Program-made: the position numbers and the translations under genes
NCBI RefSeq assembly: GCF_949628215.1
Contig: NW_027441219.1
Coordinates: 1 to 64,000 of the forward strand
DNA from: Phalacrocorax aristotelis
Taxonomy: Eukaryota; Chordata; Aves; Suliformes; Phalacrocoracidae
Direction: 5' to 3'
DNA: 64,000 nucleotides
Shown: positions 34,443 through 44,560 of the stretch, one piece after another
How the letters are laid out: the number at the start of each line of letters is the position of its first letter
Numbering within the stretch: the stretch's first letter is position 1
Notes under the pieces: model-generated
What the model was told of the DNA's origin: nothing
What the model saw: only the letters and a program-made list of their open reading frames with translations
The model's database searches: none

Positions 34443-36155
34443 CGCGCTTGTCCCGGTTTGGCAGGGAACGGACCGTCCGTCGCCTGGCTCCTGGGGCGAC
34501 GGGCTGCTGGGCAGAGGGGGAGGCCACCAAAGGTGAGGAGCAGGGCACGGGACAGTAGGAAGAGAGAAGAGAAGAGCGGCATCCGGCTGGACGGGGCGGG
34601 GGGGACGTGTGTGCGTGTAGTGAGAAGGCACGAGGCAGGGAACAGGACGGCCAGAGGAGGACAGGGAGCCTGACGGAGGTGGAGATAAAAGCAGCAGAGA
34701 GAGGGGAAGAGAGGCAGCAGAAAGAGGGAAGAGCAGGACACAGACCAACAAAGAAGGAAGAGGAGCAGGCTGGAGACGCACAAAGAACCTGGGGCAGGCA
34801 GCACGACAGCGAGGGAGGAAAGAAGAATAGGGGCAGGAAGCTGGACCGAGCGCGATGGAGAAAGACAAGATAAGCGACAAGAACAGGGCAGAAAGGGAAG
34901 AATGAAGCCACGGGGACAGGGAGCCGAGACAGCCAATGACGGAGGGAAGGGGCCGGGGAGGGAACACCACAAAACAAACCACGGGGCTACGTGGTACAGA
35001 GCATGAGAAGGCAGAGAATTAACAATTAGGGACAGGGAGCCAGAAAAACAACAACAAAACAACACCCAAAACAAAGGGAGATGGGGAGCAAAAGGAATCG
35101 CAATGCGTACAGAAAGAAGAGAGAAACAATTCTAAAAGAGGGTCACGGGGAAGCCAGAGACAGCAAGATGGAGAAAGGACAAAAGCTACAGGCTACAGGG
35201 CAGAGAGGGAAGAATTAATGGATAGACACAGAGAGCTGGGCAGAAAGAGGTGGAGAAAGGCTGACGATCACACGGCCAACAGGGAAGAGAGAAGAGAGGG
35301 AGGAATTTTAAAAACAGGGGCAAGAAGCCAGAGAGAGGGAAAGAGAGGCAACACTAAAATGGGGACAAGCCACAGGGCGGCGAGGAGGGAACCGATGAAT
35401 AAGAACAGGAGACCAAAGAGAACACAACGTAGAATGGAAAAAAGGAACAGCGGCCCAACAGGGAAGGAGGAATTAAAGATCAGGCACTGGGAGGCAGACA
35501 GAGACAAACGAAGAAACAAGTGGGAAAAAAAAAAACAAAAACCAAAAACACAACAACAGCAACGGGCTACAAAGACAGAGAGAGAGGGAAGAAAGAAAAC
35601 ATAGCAGCAAGGAGCTGGACAGAGAGAGATGAGGACAAACAAATAGCACGGGTCTACGTGACAGAGAACGTGGAATTAGAACACAGAGAGAGGGAGCCGG
35701 ACAGAGAGAGAGGCCGAGAGAAACATCTAGACGGGCTACAGCGGGCAGAGGCAGGAATTAAAACCTAGGGACAGGGAGCTGGACAGAGAGAGACGGAGGT
35801 CACAGGGAACAGCGGCGGGTGCAGGAAGAACAGGAATCCACAAATAGGGAAAGGGAGCTGGACAGAGAAGAACTCAGAAAGGCAAGAACAGTAGCAGGGT
35901 ACAGAGCAGACGAATTAAAAAGCGCGGCGGGAGCGTTGAGGCAGACAGAGAGATTAAGAAAAAAGCCACGGGCTACGTGGCAAAGCAGGAGGAATTCAGA
36001 AACGGGGATGGCAACCAAGGGAGAGTGAGCTGGTGAAGGACAACGGGCATTCCAAGTGAGGGACGGGGAGCTGGGAAAAGCGAGGCAGAGAAAAACAGAA
36101 TCACAGAGAGAATCAAACAAAGCCAAAAAAGAAGAAACTGAACAACAGGAACAGG
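34443..36155 (+). repeat. Block R purine-rich satellite, copy 4
   Basis: Closest to copy 1 (23185-24894): it shares the GAGGCAGCAGAAAGAGGGAA segment that copies 2 and 3 lack. This fits block Q plus R having been duplicated together. Confidence 0.8.
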
Positions 36156-36712
36156 TGTAACCAAAGCGATGAAATCAACCAACCAGAGACGGTGTTCCAT
36201 TACGGGAACGTGGAGCGTACGAATCGGTGTGTCTGTCGATCTGCATTTTAGTCCCTAGGCGATCGTTAATGTCAACAGAACAACAGACAACGTGCTTCTG
36301 TCAGAAAAGGACGACAAAACGCGGTTTCGTGGAGCGGACTGAGAAAACTAGCCAAGAAGGTAAAAAGGTAATTCCGGCAGGGGGAGATCACGACCACCGA
36401 CTCACAGACCACCACCGACCCAAGTAATACCACCTACTCAGAAGAGAACAACGGAAGAGGACAACCGAGCCTGCGCAGCGATTTACATACGGAACGAGCA
36501 AGTTTGTACCGATCAGCAGACAGGGCAATAATGAATATATATGAATACGTAAAATTTTGATCTACAAATTGTACGGGAAAGGTGTGTGAGGTACGCACGC
36601 CAGGAGGAGCGATCCCCCATGCATCTGGCGCCGTGAATAAAGAATGCCTGCTCTTTAATACTAAATTGGCGTTGAGGAGTCGTTTCCGATTTTACCGCGT
36701 TTTTCGGTAACA
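36156..36712 (+). mobile_element. Second LTR family, solo LTR, copy 4 (557 bp)
   Basis: Same ends and CAGG flanks. It carries an extra segment near 36420-36465 (GTAATACCACCTACTCAG and neighbours) and lacks a ~20-bp piece near 36350. It is the most diverged of the four copies. Confidence 0.8.
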
Positions 36713-37230
36713 CAGGGAGTCAGACCAAGAGGGCCAGAGAAAGACAAAATACCGACAGGCTACAGGACAGAGCAGGAGGAATAAAAAAACGGAGCCAGAG
36801 CCAGGCAGAGAGAGGCGGAGATAGAAAAAGGAGCCACAGGCTACAGGACAGAGAGAGGGAGGACTGAAAAAGACGGGGAGGCAGGGAGCCACTCAGAGCG
36901 AGATGGAGAAAGAAGGTGCGGGGGGGGCCCAAAAGAAAAAATAAAATTTTGCAGCAGGTAAGGAAAGAGAGGGGGCCGGGGGAGAGACAGGGAGGGCCCA
37001 GGACGCACAAGAGAGGCAACGGGGCCCCACTGGCCCAGGACTCACCGCGACTCTCGCTCTCAGCGCTGCTGGCACAATTTAGCCGTTCACATGCTTCTTT
37101 CCCCTTCTCTCCTCCCTGCCTCTTCTGCAGCTCCAGACTCTAGGCCGTCCTCCACCTGAAGAGAACACATGGGTGTCTTACAGCTCTTACGAGATGAGGC
37201 TTCCTCGGCACGTAGCCTAGCTCGCTCGTG
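36713..37230 (+). repeat. Block P, copy 5 (last)
   Basis: Same course as the other P blocks. At about 37230 it is joined to a diverged Q fragment in place of a full Q or an LTR. Confidence 0.8.
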
Positions 37231-37395
37231 CTGGAGCTGGGAGCAGGCGCACTGGGCAAGGGGGGCCAGGGGAGGCTGAGGGCGAGCTCTGGTGAGCTGG
37301 AGAGTCGGCCATCTTCTGCACCCTGGGCAGGGGGAAAAGGTCATCATCCTCCTCCTCCTTTCCTTCTTCCCTTCTATCAGCTCCCGAGTAACTCC
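37231..37395 (+). repeat. Diverged fragment of block Q
   Basis: Matches about 21530-21680, with CACTGGGCAAGGGGGGCCAG and CCCTGGGCAGGGGGAAAAGG. It contains GGCCATCTTC, whose complement GAAGATGGCC is a YY1-type core. It is more diverged than the two full Q copies, so it is probably older. Confidence 0.7.
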
Positions 37396-37700
37396 TAGGG
37401 CTGCCCTCACCCACTCGCCTTTAGCATACCAGAAGCCTGCCTCGGCGGGTCGTTTGAAGCTTCCCATCCCACCAGCCCCAGTAGTGCAGGCACACAAGGA
37501 GACACCCCTGCACCCACCAAAGGCGCTCGCTCACCTCGCCGGCAGCCCTAGGCCTCACCCGACACAGGGAATCGTGTCCGACACACCACCACGCTGCAGC
37601 AGGAGCGGAGGAGGCCTTTCCTTACCAGGAAGCAGCAACGAGCACGGCGGCATCACCTCGCAGGCACCGCAGCATCGCAGGGCTGTTACCTGCGGAGAGA
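37396..37700. other. Unassigned stretch
   Basis: Moderately GC-rich unique sequence with no recognised gene or element. Confidence 0.4.
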
Positions 37701-38620
37701 GCAATGGGGATCACAGGGACGCCACCGCGCGTGCGCGGCTCCCGGGCTCAGTACCCAATTCTGGTCGCTGGGCAGCAGCATTATCTGAATTACTCTTCTC
37801 GATTAATACCATCCAGAAACCATAACTTGGCTGCATCCACAGAGCTTCTATTCCTCTGCACCTTTCCCCCTCGCAGCCCCAGCAGCACCATTCATTGCCT
37901 CTGCACCAAACAGCAAAGCGTCTCGAGCATTTGTCCTTTCCTCTCGACCGCTTAAAAACGTCTGGTGCTTGCTACTGTCCATGCCACTGCCCCCCGCATG
38001 CCCGAGGGAGGAGAAGCAGCACAGCAAACCTGGGGAACAAGGTTGGGTTCCCCACCCCCGCAGAATAAGCCCCAGGAACTGCTGGTAGGCATGTGGCATC
38101 AGGGTTGTGATAGGGTTTTGTTTTGGTTTTCTTTTTTTCCCCGCCTTCTTTACATAATGTAATAATTGGGGTTGCTTTTCCAAACTACTGAGTTCTGTGG
38201 GGACTTTTTGTGCTTTTACCCTACAAAAAATGGTCATTTTCACTTTCGGTTTTGTGCATGAGAATGGTTGGTGGGTGCTTTTAGGTGGTTGTTCCTTCCC
38301 CACCACCACCCTTTTTTTCCTTTCCAGCTGCACAAATCCAGCTGGAGTTGGCTTTCCCAGAAGCCCCAAGTTGTTTTCTTTCCACCAGAATTCTTTCTGT
38401 TTTTTCACCCCCCATTGCAGACCCAGAGTAAGGGGTTTGAGGTATTTTTGTGCCCAGGCAGCAGCTCCCAGGCTGCATAAGCAGCCCCACAGGGGGAAGT
38501 CCCCGTTTGAGGGAATCGGCCCCAAATTGGGATGGGAAAGTGAAGAGAAGGAGAAAAAACCCTGAATAACCTGAAAAAGAACACCTACTCCAGCCCACCA
38601 AGCACCGGTCACCTTGCCTG
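37700..38620 (+). repeat. Relic paralogue of the array end and its 3' flank
   Basis: The segment 37719-37790 resembles a single array monomer (GCCACCGCGCGTGCGCGG, then GGTCGCTGGGCAGCAGCA). What follows matches 8880-9180 and 9790-10340 in order but lacks about 600 bp in between. This paralogue has one recognisable monomer where the 6-8.7 kb region has dozens. Confidence 0.7.
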
Positions 38621-40850
38621 ACTCACCTCCAGGGCCCAGATCACGCTCGGCTCATCGCTTAGCACCCTCGGATCACAAAAAAAAAAAAAAGAGTAAAACC
38701 CATAATGGAGCCCTATAGCCATCAGTCACATCTTCCCTCCAGTACTACACAGACTCACCTTCTTACAGCGCTCCCCTGGGCCCTCCTCCGTTGCCCTGCA
38801 CGACTCATCCATCTGCACCTGGAAAAACAGCGTTACTGAACAAGTCACCTGGAGGCACAGCAACAGCTTAACCATTCCACAGCTCCTGCGCCCACGTAGG
38901 AATACCATCTAGAGCCCAACTACAGCCTGCCGTTAAAGGAAATGCATTAAATCAAACGTTAAGCCCTCGCACGTGCAAGCCGGAACAGCAAAAACACGGC
39001 ACGCTCGCGCACCCAGGGCGCAGCCCGACGGAGGTCCACGCGCACCTCGCCGGTTTGATGCAGAGCCACCCAGCATCCCTGCGAGCACAGCTGCAGGCGC
39101 AACAGCAGTTTCACCTACACCCATCTCGGCGCGCAGCGCTTCTGAAGCTTTAAACTGAAAGCCCTACCTTGACGCTTGGCCACACTAGAAGCGAGCCGTA
39201 GCTAGAACTCCACAGAAACACAGCAACACAAATTGCGCACCCACAGCGGCGACAGCTTCGCAGCTATTTAGACCTGGAACAACAGAGAAAAGTAAAACAG
39301 CTTCATCACCCGCACAGGAAAAGCGGCAGACGGAGACAAAGGGTCAGCATTCATAGCCCTTACAGAACACAGGCGTTCTCTCTCCTTCCATTCCTAAACC
39401 CATCTCTTAGGTCTAAATATCGCAGCCCTGCTGTGGCAATAGCGAGAGCAGGGAACAAGAGCCCTGCCGCCGGCCGTTTGTGCGGCAGGACACAAAAACA
39501 GAGGGACATGTTTTGCCACGCACAACCCTGAATCTCCTGAAAATTTATGTTTACTAAAAATAGCCATTGGGAACATATTCCCAAAAACATTCGGCAATGA
39601 AACTTTTATGTGTTTGACACCCGCACATTTTTTGGGAACTTGCTATTTGCTTCCTGGTTTTGCTGGTCTTCCCTCAGAAGTTCTACCTGCAGCCAAGTTA
39701 TTCATTCCTACCCGCCCGACCGGTTCAAGCATTCACCTTCCTGGTATTACCAGCACATTGACACAGGCGAGCAACTTAACTGCTCTTCTAAAACTATCCA
39801 AATGACAATTACAGCCCTGAAAGAGGAGTGGAAGAGAAGAAAAGGAGAGATCAGGCAGCAAAAGTGCTCTGCAGGCTGCTGCCGGCCAACACTGCACTCT
39901 TTTGTTAAAGCCACCCCGCCCCCCCAAACGCAAACAAAAAAACCCCATGACTGTGGAATGCGTTTTTTTTCTTTTCAGCAGTCCTTTTGGAGCTCATCCC
40001 TGTCTCAGCATCTTGTCTTGTCAGAGCATGAAGTGCAGATGATCTGTATCCCGATGACATTTGCATGGGATGAATACATTTTCAGAAATAGACCAGATCC
40101 GTGAGACTCCTGTCACCTTTGTGGTTTTAACAATCGTAACTCAATTTTATTGACTGACACACTTATGAGAAAACTAATTAACTTTGAAACTTAGCCTCTC
40201 CTCGGGGAAAAAACATGTTAGACACCAAGTGAAACCGATTCAGAGCTCCGAACCACGATGGAGCCGACAGAGCTGTTGTGACTTAGTTTGTATGATTAAT
40301 TAATTGGTTAATAACTATTCTAAGCAGCGCAGAAAGAAGAGCTGGACCCAAAGAGGGTGCGCTGCGCTGGATCCAAAAAGCACCCTTCCTCCAGAGACCC
40401 GCCTCAGGTGGCGAGTTCGCTCTGGTGCATGCCGGCCTCCCGAACTTCGGGGTCCGATGTGACCGGACCCCCACCTCCGGGGAGGGTCCTCGTACCCTGC
40501 CCAACCCCTGCTTTCCCCTGCAGCCCCCAATGCCCCCACCCCCCAGCCTGCACAAGCAGCCAAACCGGCTGCTGCTTTTGGCCCCCAAACCAGCTCACTT
40601 TGGGACCGGTTCTGAGCCAAAAAGCCCAGCTGCTGAGCCTGTTCTCAAGTCCCAAAAATGCAGCACTTGACCTCTGCTCCTCAGCCCAAAACCACACGAC
40701 TTAGTCCCCTCGCTCAGGCCCTCAAAACGCACGACTCGATCTGTTTCAGGGCCCCGGCATCAGCCACAGGAGCCTGCTCTCAAGGCCCAGGAACAGAAGA
40801 GCTGTGCTCTCCCCGTTCAGGGACCAAACCAGCTGAGCCTGGCTGCGTCC
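38621..40850. other. Mostly unassigned; relative of the 15-kb region at 38700-38985
   Basis: The segment 38700-38985 is close to 15045-15335 (shared blocks include CAGCAACAGCTTAACCATTC and CGTAGGAATACCATCTAGAG). A poly(A) run lies at about 38678-38691. The rest, 38990-40850, has mixed composition and no gene I recognise. Confidence 0.5.
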
Positions 40851-41870
40851 CGGCCCCCTCCGCAGTCCCCACGGGCAACGCTCAGGGGCGCGGAGAGCGC
40901 AGCCACCCCACAGCCCTGCACCCCCACGGCCCACGCGGGCACTGTCGGGGAGGCCTTGGGAACTGAACTGCGCGGGCCCGGCCCCGCACCCCAGCGGGGC
41001 AGCCCAGCGCCGGCCCGGCAGCGCTTTCTTCCTGCTCTCGCAGGCCGCGTTTCCCCGGCAGCGCCGGGCCCGCACCCCAACCCCACAGGGGGCCGGGCCC
41101 AGCCCGCCTCCAGCAAACCGCGGCGGCAGCAGCCAGGGTCCTTGCCTGCCTCGCGGGCAAGGGGGGACCCGCCCGGCACCACAGGAGCCCCCGCCGGGGT
41201 CGCCGCCGCCGCCCGACCCCGACGAGGAGCAGCCGAGAGCCGGGTGGGGCTGCCCCTACTTCCCCACGGCCGGGCACGGGCTCGGCCCCAAAACACAACC
41301 ACCGACCCACGAAAGCGCTCGGCCCGGGGCCACTGCTGCCCGCAACCCCCCCCCGGGGACTCCGCGGACCGGGAGACCCCACAGCCGAAACCCACCGACC
41401 CACAGCGCGCCCGGCCACGCGGCTCCTCACCTGCCCCCCGGCGCGGCTCCGGCTGCCCCACGGCCCGGCACGGAGCCGAACCCGGCCACCGGACCATCCG
41501 CCGCCCCCCCAACGCTCCGGGACGGTTCTCGTCCCTTTTCGCTCTGACGCCTCGAGCCGAGCCGGCCCCGCTCCTCCGAGCTACCGGCGGTGCCCGCTCG
41601 GCTGCTCGGGGCCAGGCCCTGTTCTCGCCCAGCCGCGAGAAGCCGCTCCGGGGTCTCCTCGGTGCGTCCAGCCCCGTGCCGTGCCGGAGCGGGGAGAGCC
41701 GGGTACGAGCGCGGAGCCCTGGGGCAGGGGTTGCCCCAGTGCCGCCGACTGTGTGGGGGTGTGTCGTCCCCCCCCGCCCCACGCGGGGGGCGCACACACG
41801 GTACACCCGCGGGGCAGGGGCATCCCCGGGGAGCCGTGCAGCCGGGCTGCGCCGTAGGAGGGAAGGGTGA
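40850..41870. promoter_or_regulatory. CpG island
   Basis: Dense CpG and GC content over about 1 kb, falling off at both ends. Open frames up to 355 residues exist on both strands at once and are Arg/Ala/Gly/Pro-rich without a known domain, as expected of stop-poor GC-rich DNA. A promoter of an unidentified transcript is possible. The next unit's copy lies outside the window. Confidence 0.6.
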
Positions 41871-42784
41871 TGTTGGTTTCCCATTTTCCCCGCAGCCTGA
41901 TCCTCCCCCTCCCCCGTACTGAGTCGCCCCCTCCCCGCGCGTTACAGCCCGCGAAAAAGCTTTTAACAACCCGATCAACAACACTCCCTTTATCCCTCTT
42001 CCAGCAGCAGCAGCGAGAGATTAAGCCAACTGCAGCACAGAGGAAGAAGGCAAGGAGAGCCTTTTCAAGCAAGGGCAGGACAAAAATGCACGGCGTGGAC
42101 AGGCACAGGAGAGGCTGCATTATCTGGAAAGCACAACACCTCCCCAATGGCAGAAAATAAGGAACGAATCGTTTCCAAGGAGCTGCAGCAGACGAATCAC
42201 CTTTTTCTTTATTGCTCTCCTGCCCTTTGTTATCCAAAGCGATAGGCTTCACCACCGGGCAGAAAATATCTGCCTAGATTTACACGGACAACCAGAAACA
42301 ATCAAGCCACCCAGGAAAAAGTTCACAGCAGAGGTATAACACATCAGCAGCTAAAACATTTGTTACGCAGGCACAACTAGGCACTAAACAAAGGCTTTCC
42401 AACACTGGAGGTCTAGAACAGGTAGACATTAGCACAGAAGCACAAGGGGCTCTGTCACCCTGCACAAATCTCCCCGTGCCTACACACGTACACGTTCAGA
42501 AGTTATTTATCAGAAAACGCCCAACTGAGCCATTTGCCACAGTCACCAGACTCACGACGTGATAACACGACATGACACACGAGGTGGGCTCAGAGTTTTA
42601 AGGCAAAAATACCTCCCCCGCCCCCCACCCGAGATCTTTCAGGCTCCAGACCTGCCATCTCCCCGCACCAAACCTACCCGGCCAAAGGGTTTCAGGTGGC
42701 CCAAAACACAGTACACAGAAAATAGACGGGGAAAGCCCTACATTGTGCAAAAGCGAACGATGCCCGACCAGGGCTTCTCTGCGG
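41871..42784. other. Unassigned stretch before the GC minisatellite
   Basis: Average composition. A CAG-triplet run (CAGCAGCAGCAGCG) lies near 42004. No gene or named element is recognised. Confidence 0.4.
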
Positions 42785-43498
42785 GGCCCGGGCCCGGCAC
42801 GGAGCCGCCCCCCCCCACCCCGGGGTCGGGCCCGGGCCCGGGCCCGGCACGGAGCCGCCCCCCCCCACCCCGGGGTCGGGCCCGGGCCCGGGCCCGGCAC
42901 GGAGCCGCCCCCCCCCACCGCGGGGTCGGGCCCGGGCCCGGGCCCGGCACGGAGCCGCCCCCCCCCCACCGCGGGGTCGGGCCCGGGCCCGGCACGGAGC
43001 CGCCCCACCCCCACCCGGGCCCGGCAGGGAGCCGCCCCACCCCCACCCGGGCCCGGGCCCGGCCCGGAGCCGCCCCCCCCCACCCCCACCCCGGCCCGGA
43101 GCGGCCCGGGCCCGGGCCCGGCCCGGAGCCGCCCCCCCCACCCCCACCCCGGCCCGGAGCGGCCCGGGCCCGGGCCCGGCCCGGCGCCGCCCCCCCCCAC
43201 CCCCACCCCGGCCCGGAGCGGCCCGGGCCCGGGCCCGGCCCGGCGCCGCCCCCCCCCCCCCACCCCGGCCCGGAGCGGCCCGGGCCCGGGCCCGGCACGG
43301 AGCCGCCCCCCCCCCCCCACCCCGGCCCGGAGCGGCCCGGGGTCGGGCCCGGCACGGAGCCGCCCCCCCCCACCCCGGCCCCGGCCCCGGGCCCGGCACG
43401 GAGCCGCCCCCCCCCACCCCGGCCCCGGGCCCGGGCCCGGCACGGAGCCGCCCCCCCCCCACCCCGGCCCCGGGCCCGGGCCCGGCACGGAGCCTCCA
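42785..43498 (+). repeat. GC-rich minisatellite, ~14 units of 50-61 bp
   Basis: Repeats contain GGCCCGGCACGGAGCCGCC, then a run of 7-10 C, then CACCCCGG and GGGCCCGGGCCC steps. The first units are 50-51 bp. Middle units gain a GGCCCGGAGCGGCCC step and reach about 61 bp. The complementary strand has many long G runs. Frames over 300 residues on both strands are an effect of the repeat. Confidence 0.9.
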
Positions 43499-43499
43499 C

Positions 43500-44560
43500 C
43501 GCTGCCCGAACTCACTCACCAGCGCTCTCCGGCCCCTGGCCACGGCCGCGCTGCTCTCCCAGGCGGCTGCCGCAGGCGAGGGTCGGGCGCTGCCAGGCCT
43601 CCAGGAGTCCTGAGGAGCTGGCGGCCACCGCAGGGGATGGCTGCCTGCGGTCGGACTGCCGCGGTGCTCCCCGCCCAGCTCCGAGCAGTCTCCGCCGGCC
43701 ACGGGCTTCCCACGCCGGGCCGCAGAGGGGCCCCGGCACCGCAAAGAGACACCTCGCGGCGCAGCCGCCCCACGCACCCCCCCCCACCTCCGCTCCGCCG
43801 CGCTGCGCCACCGGAAGCCGGAGCCCCGCGGGGCGGCCCTTAGAGGGCGGCCGGAAGGACCGGCCCCCACCGGCCCCTCCCCCGCGCCGGACCGCCCCCG
43901 CGCCCAGCCGTTGAGCGCCAGCGCCCCCTGCTGGCCGGGCCGCGCTCAGCTCGCGAGGGCGCCGTGGGCCGGGCGGGGGGGGACGCGCCGGCTCGGGGCC
44001 AGCTCCTTTCGGGGCGAGCGAGCGGCGGGAAACCCCTGCGGGCCCCGGTCACGGCCGGGCGGAGCCGCGCGCCCTCCCAGAGCTGCTCAACGGGGCTGCC
44101 CCTCGTGACACATACCGAGCCGTCCGCGACGGGAGCGGGCAGAGGAGGAAGGGGCCGGCGGCCGCGGGGCCCTGGCCGCAGGCACGGCGAGGGGTGGGGG
44201 GCTGGGGCCCGTGGGGCCGCCCTGCTGGGTCACTGCCCTGCGCCGCACCGCGCTGGGGGCTGGGGCCCGACCGGCGCCGGGGGACCGGGGGCAGCCACGA
44301 GCAGAGGGCCTGAGCTTAGCCACGGCCAGCAGAACACCCCGAAGCGTGAGACGCTGCAAGGCCAAGGTGGTCCTTGGCAATGGGGGCGCCTGGGCTCGGC
44401 CTCCGCCTTACCCGTCCTGGGTCTGCGTGGCGTTCCAGGGGAATGGTGTTTTCCTTGTGCGGAAGGTGGGCTGGCCGGTCGGCCGTGCCCCGGCCGTTAC
44501 CGATCCTGCCAAAGGCGCTCGCACGCTCTGGCCCATTACTGCTGCGGTGCCGCGCTGTAG
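43500..44560. promoter_or_regulatory. CpG island (unit 2), showing the part upstream of position 1
   Basis: Copy of 1-930 plus about 125 bp that in unit 1 lie before the window start. It carries small differences, such as a C-run at about 43777-43786 and a 3-bp change near 44020. Confidence 0.7.
43920..43935 (-). promoter_or_regulatory. CTCF consensus site (unit 2)
   Basis: Identical to the site at 293-308, so each visible unit carries it in the same orientation. Confidence 0.75.

Larger units (their letters stand above)
1..43626 (+). repeat. Macrosatellite / segmental tandem repeat, unit 1 (full period)
   Basis: The first bases of the window recur from 43627 in the same orientation, and the match continues to the window end (20376 pairs with 64000). 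The period is therefore about 43.6 kb. The offset drifts from 43626 to 43627, 43623, 43622 and back to 43624 through small indels. Scattered substitutions separate the copies, for example in the stretches 1801-1830/45427-45456, 3150-3160/46776-46786 and 14415-14425/58039-58049. Only two copies are partly visible, so a larger array is inference. A haplotype duplicate left in the assembly is the main alternative. Confidence 0.95.

Noticed and set aside
22886-37000. Ser/Leu/Cys/Pro-rich, membrane-like frames on the minus strand of the R blocks
   Set aside because: They result from the CT-rich strand of the purine satellite. Indels between copies break the frames without pattern.
40817-41884. 355-residue minus-strand frame and 304-residue plus-strand frame in a CpG island
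   Set aside because: They overlap head-on, are low-complexity, and are expected by chance in stop-poor GC-rich DNA.
42559-43914. Pro/Arg-rich frames of 300-450 residues on both strands
   Set aside because: These are products of the GC minisatellite. Both strands and several frames are equally open, and no domain or splice structure is visible.
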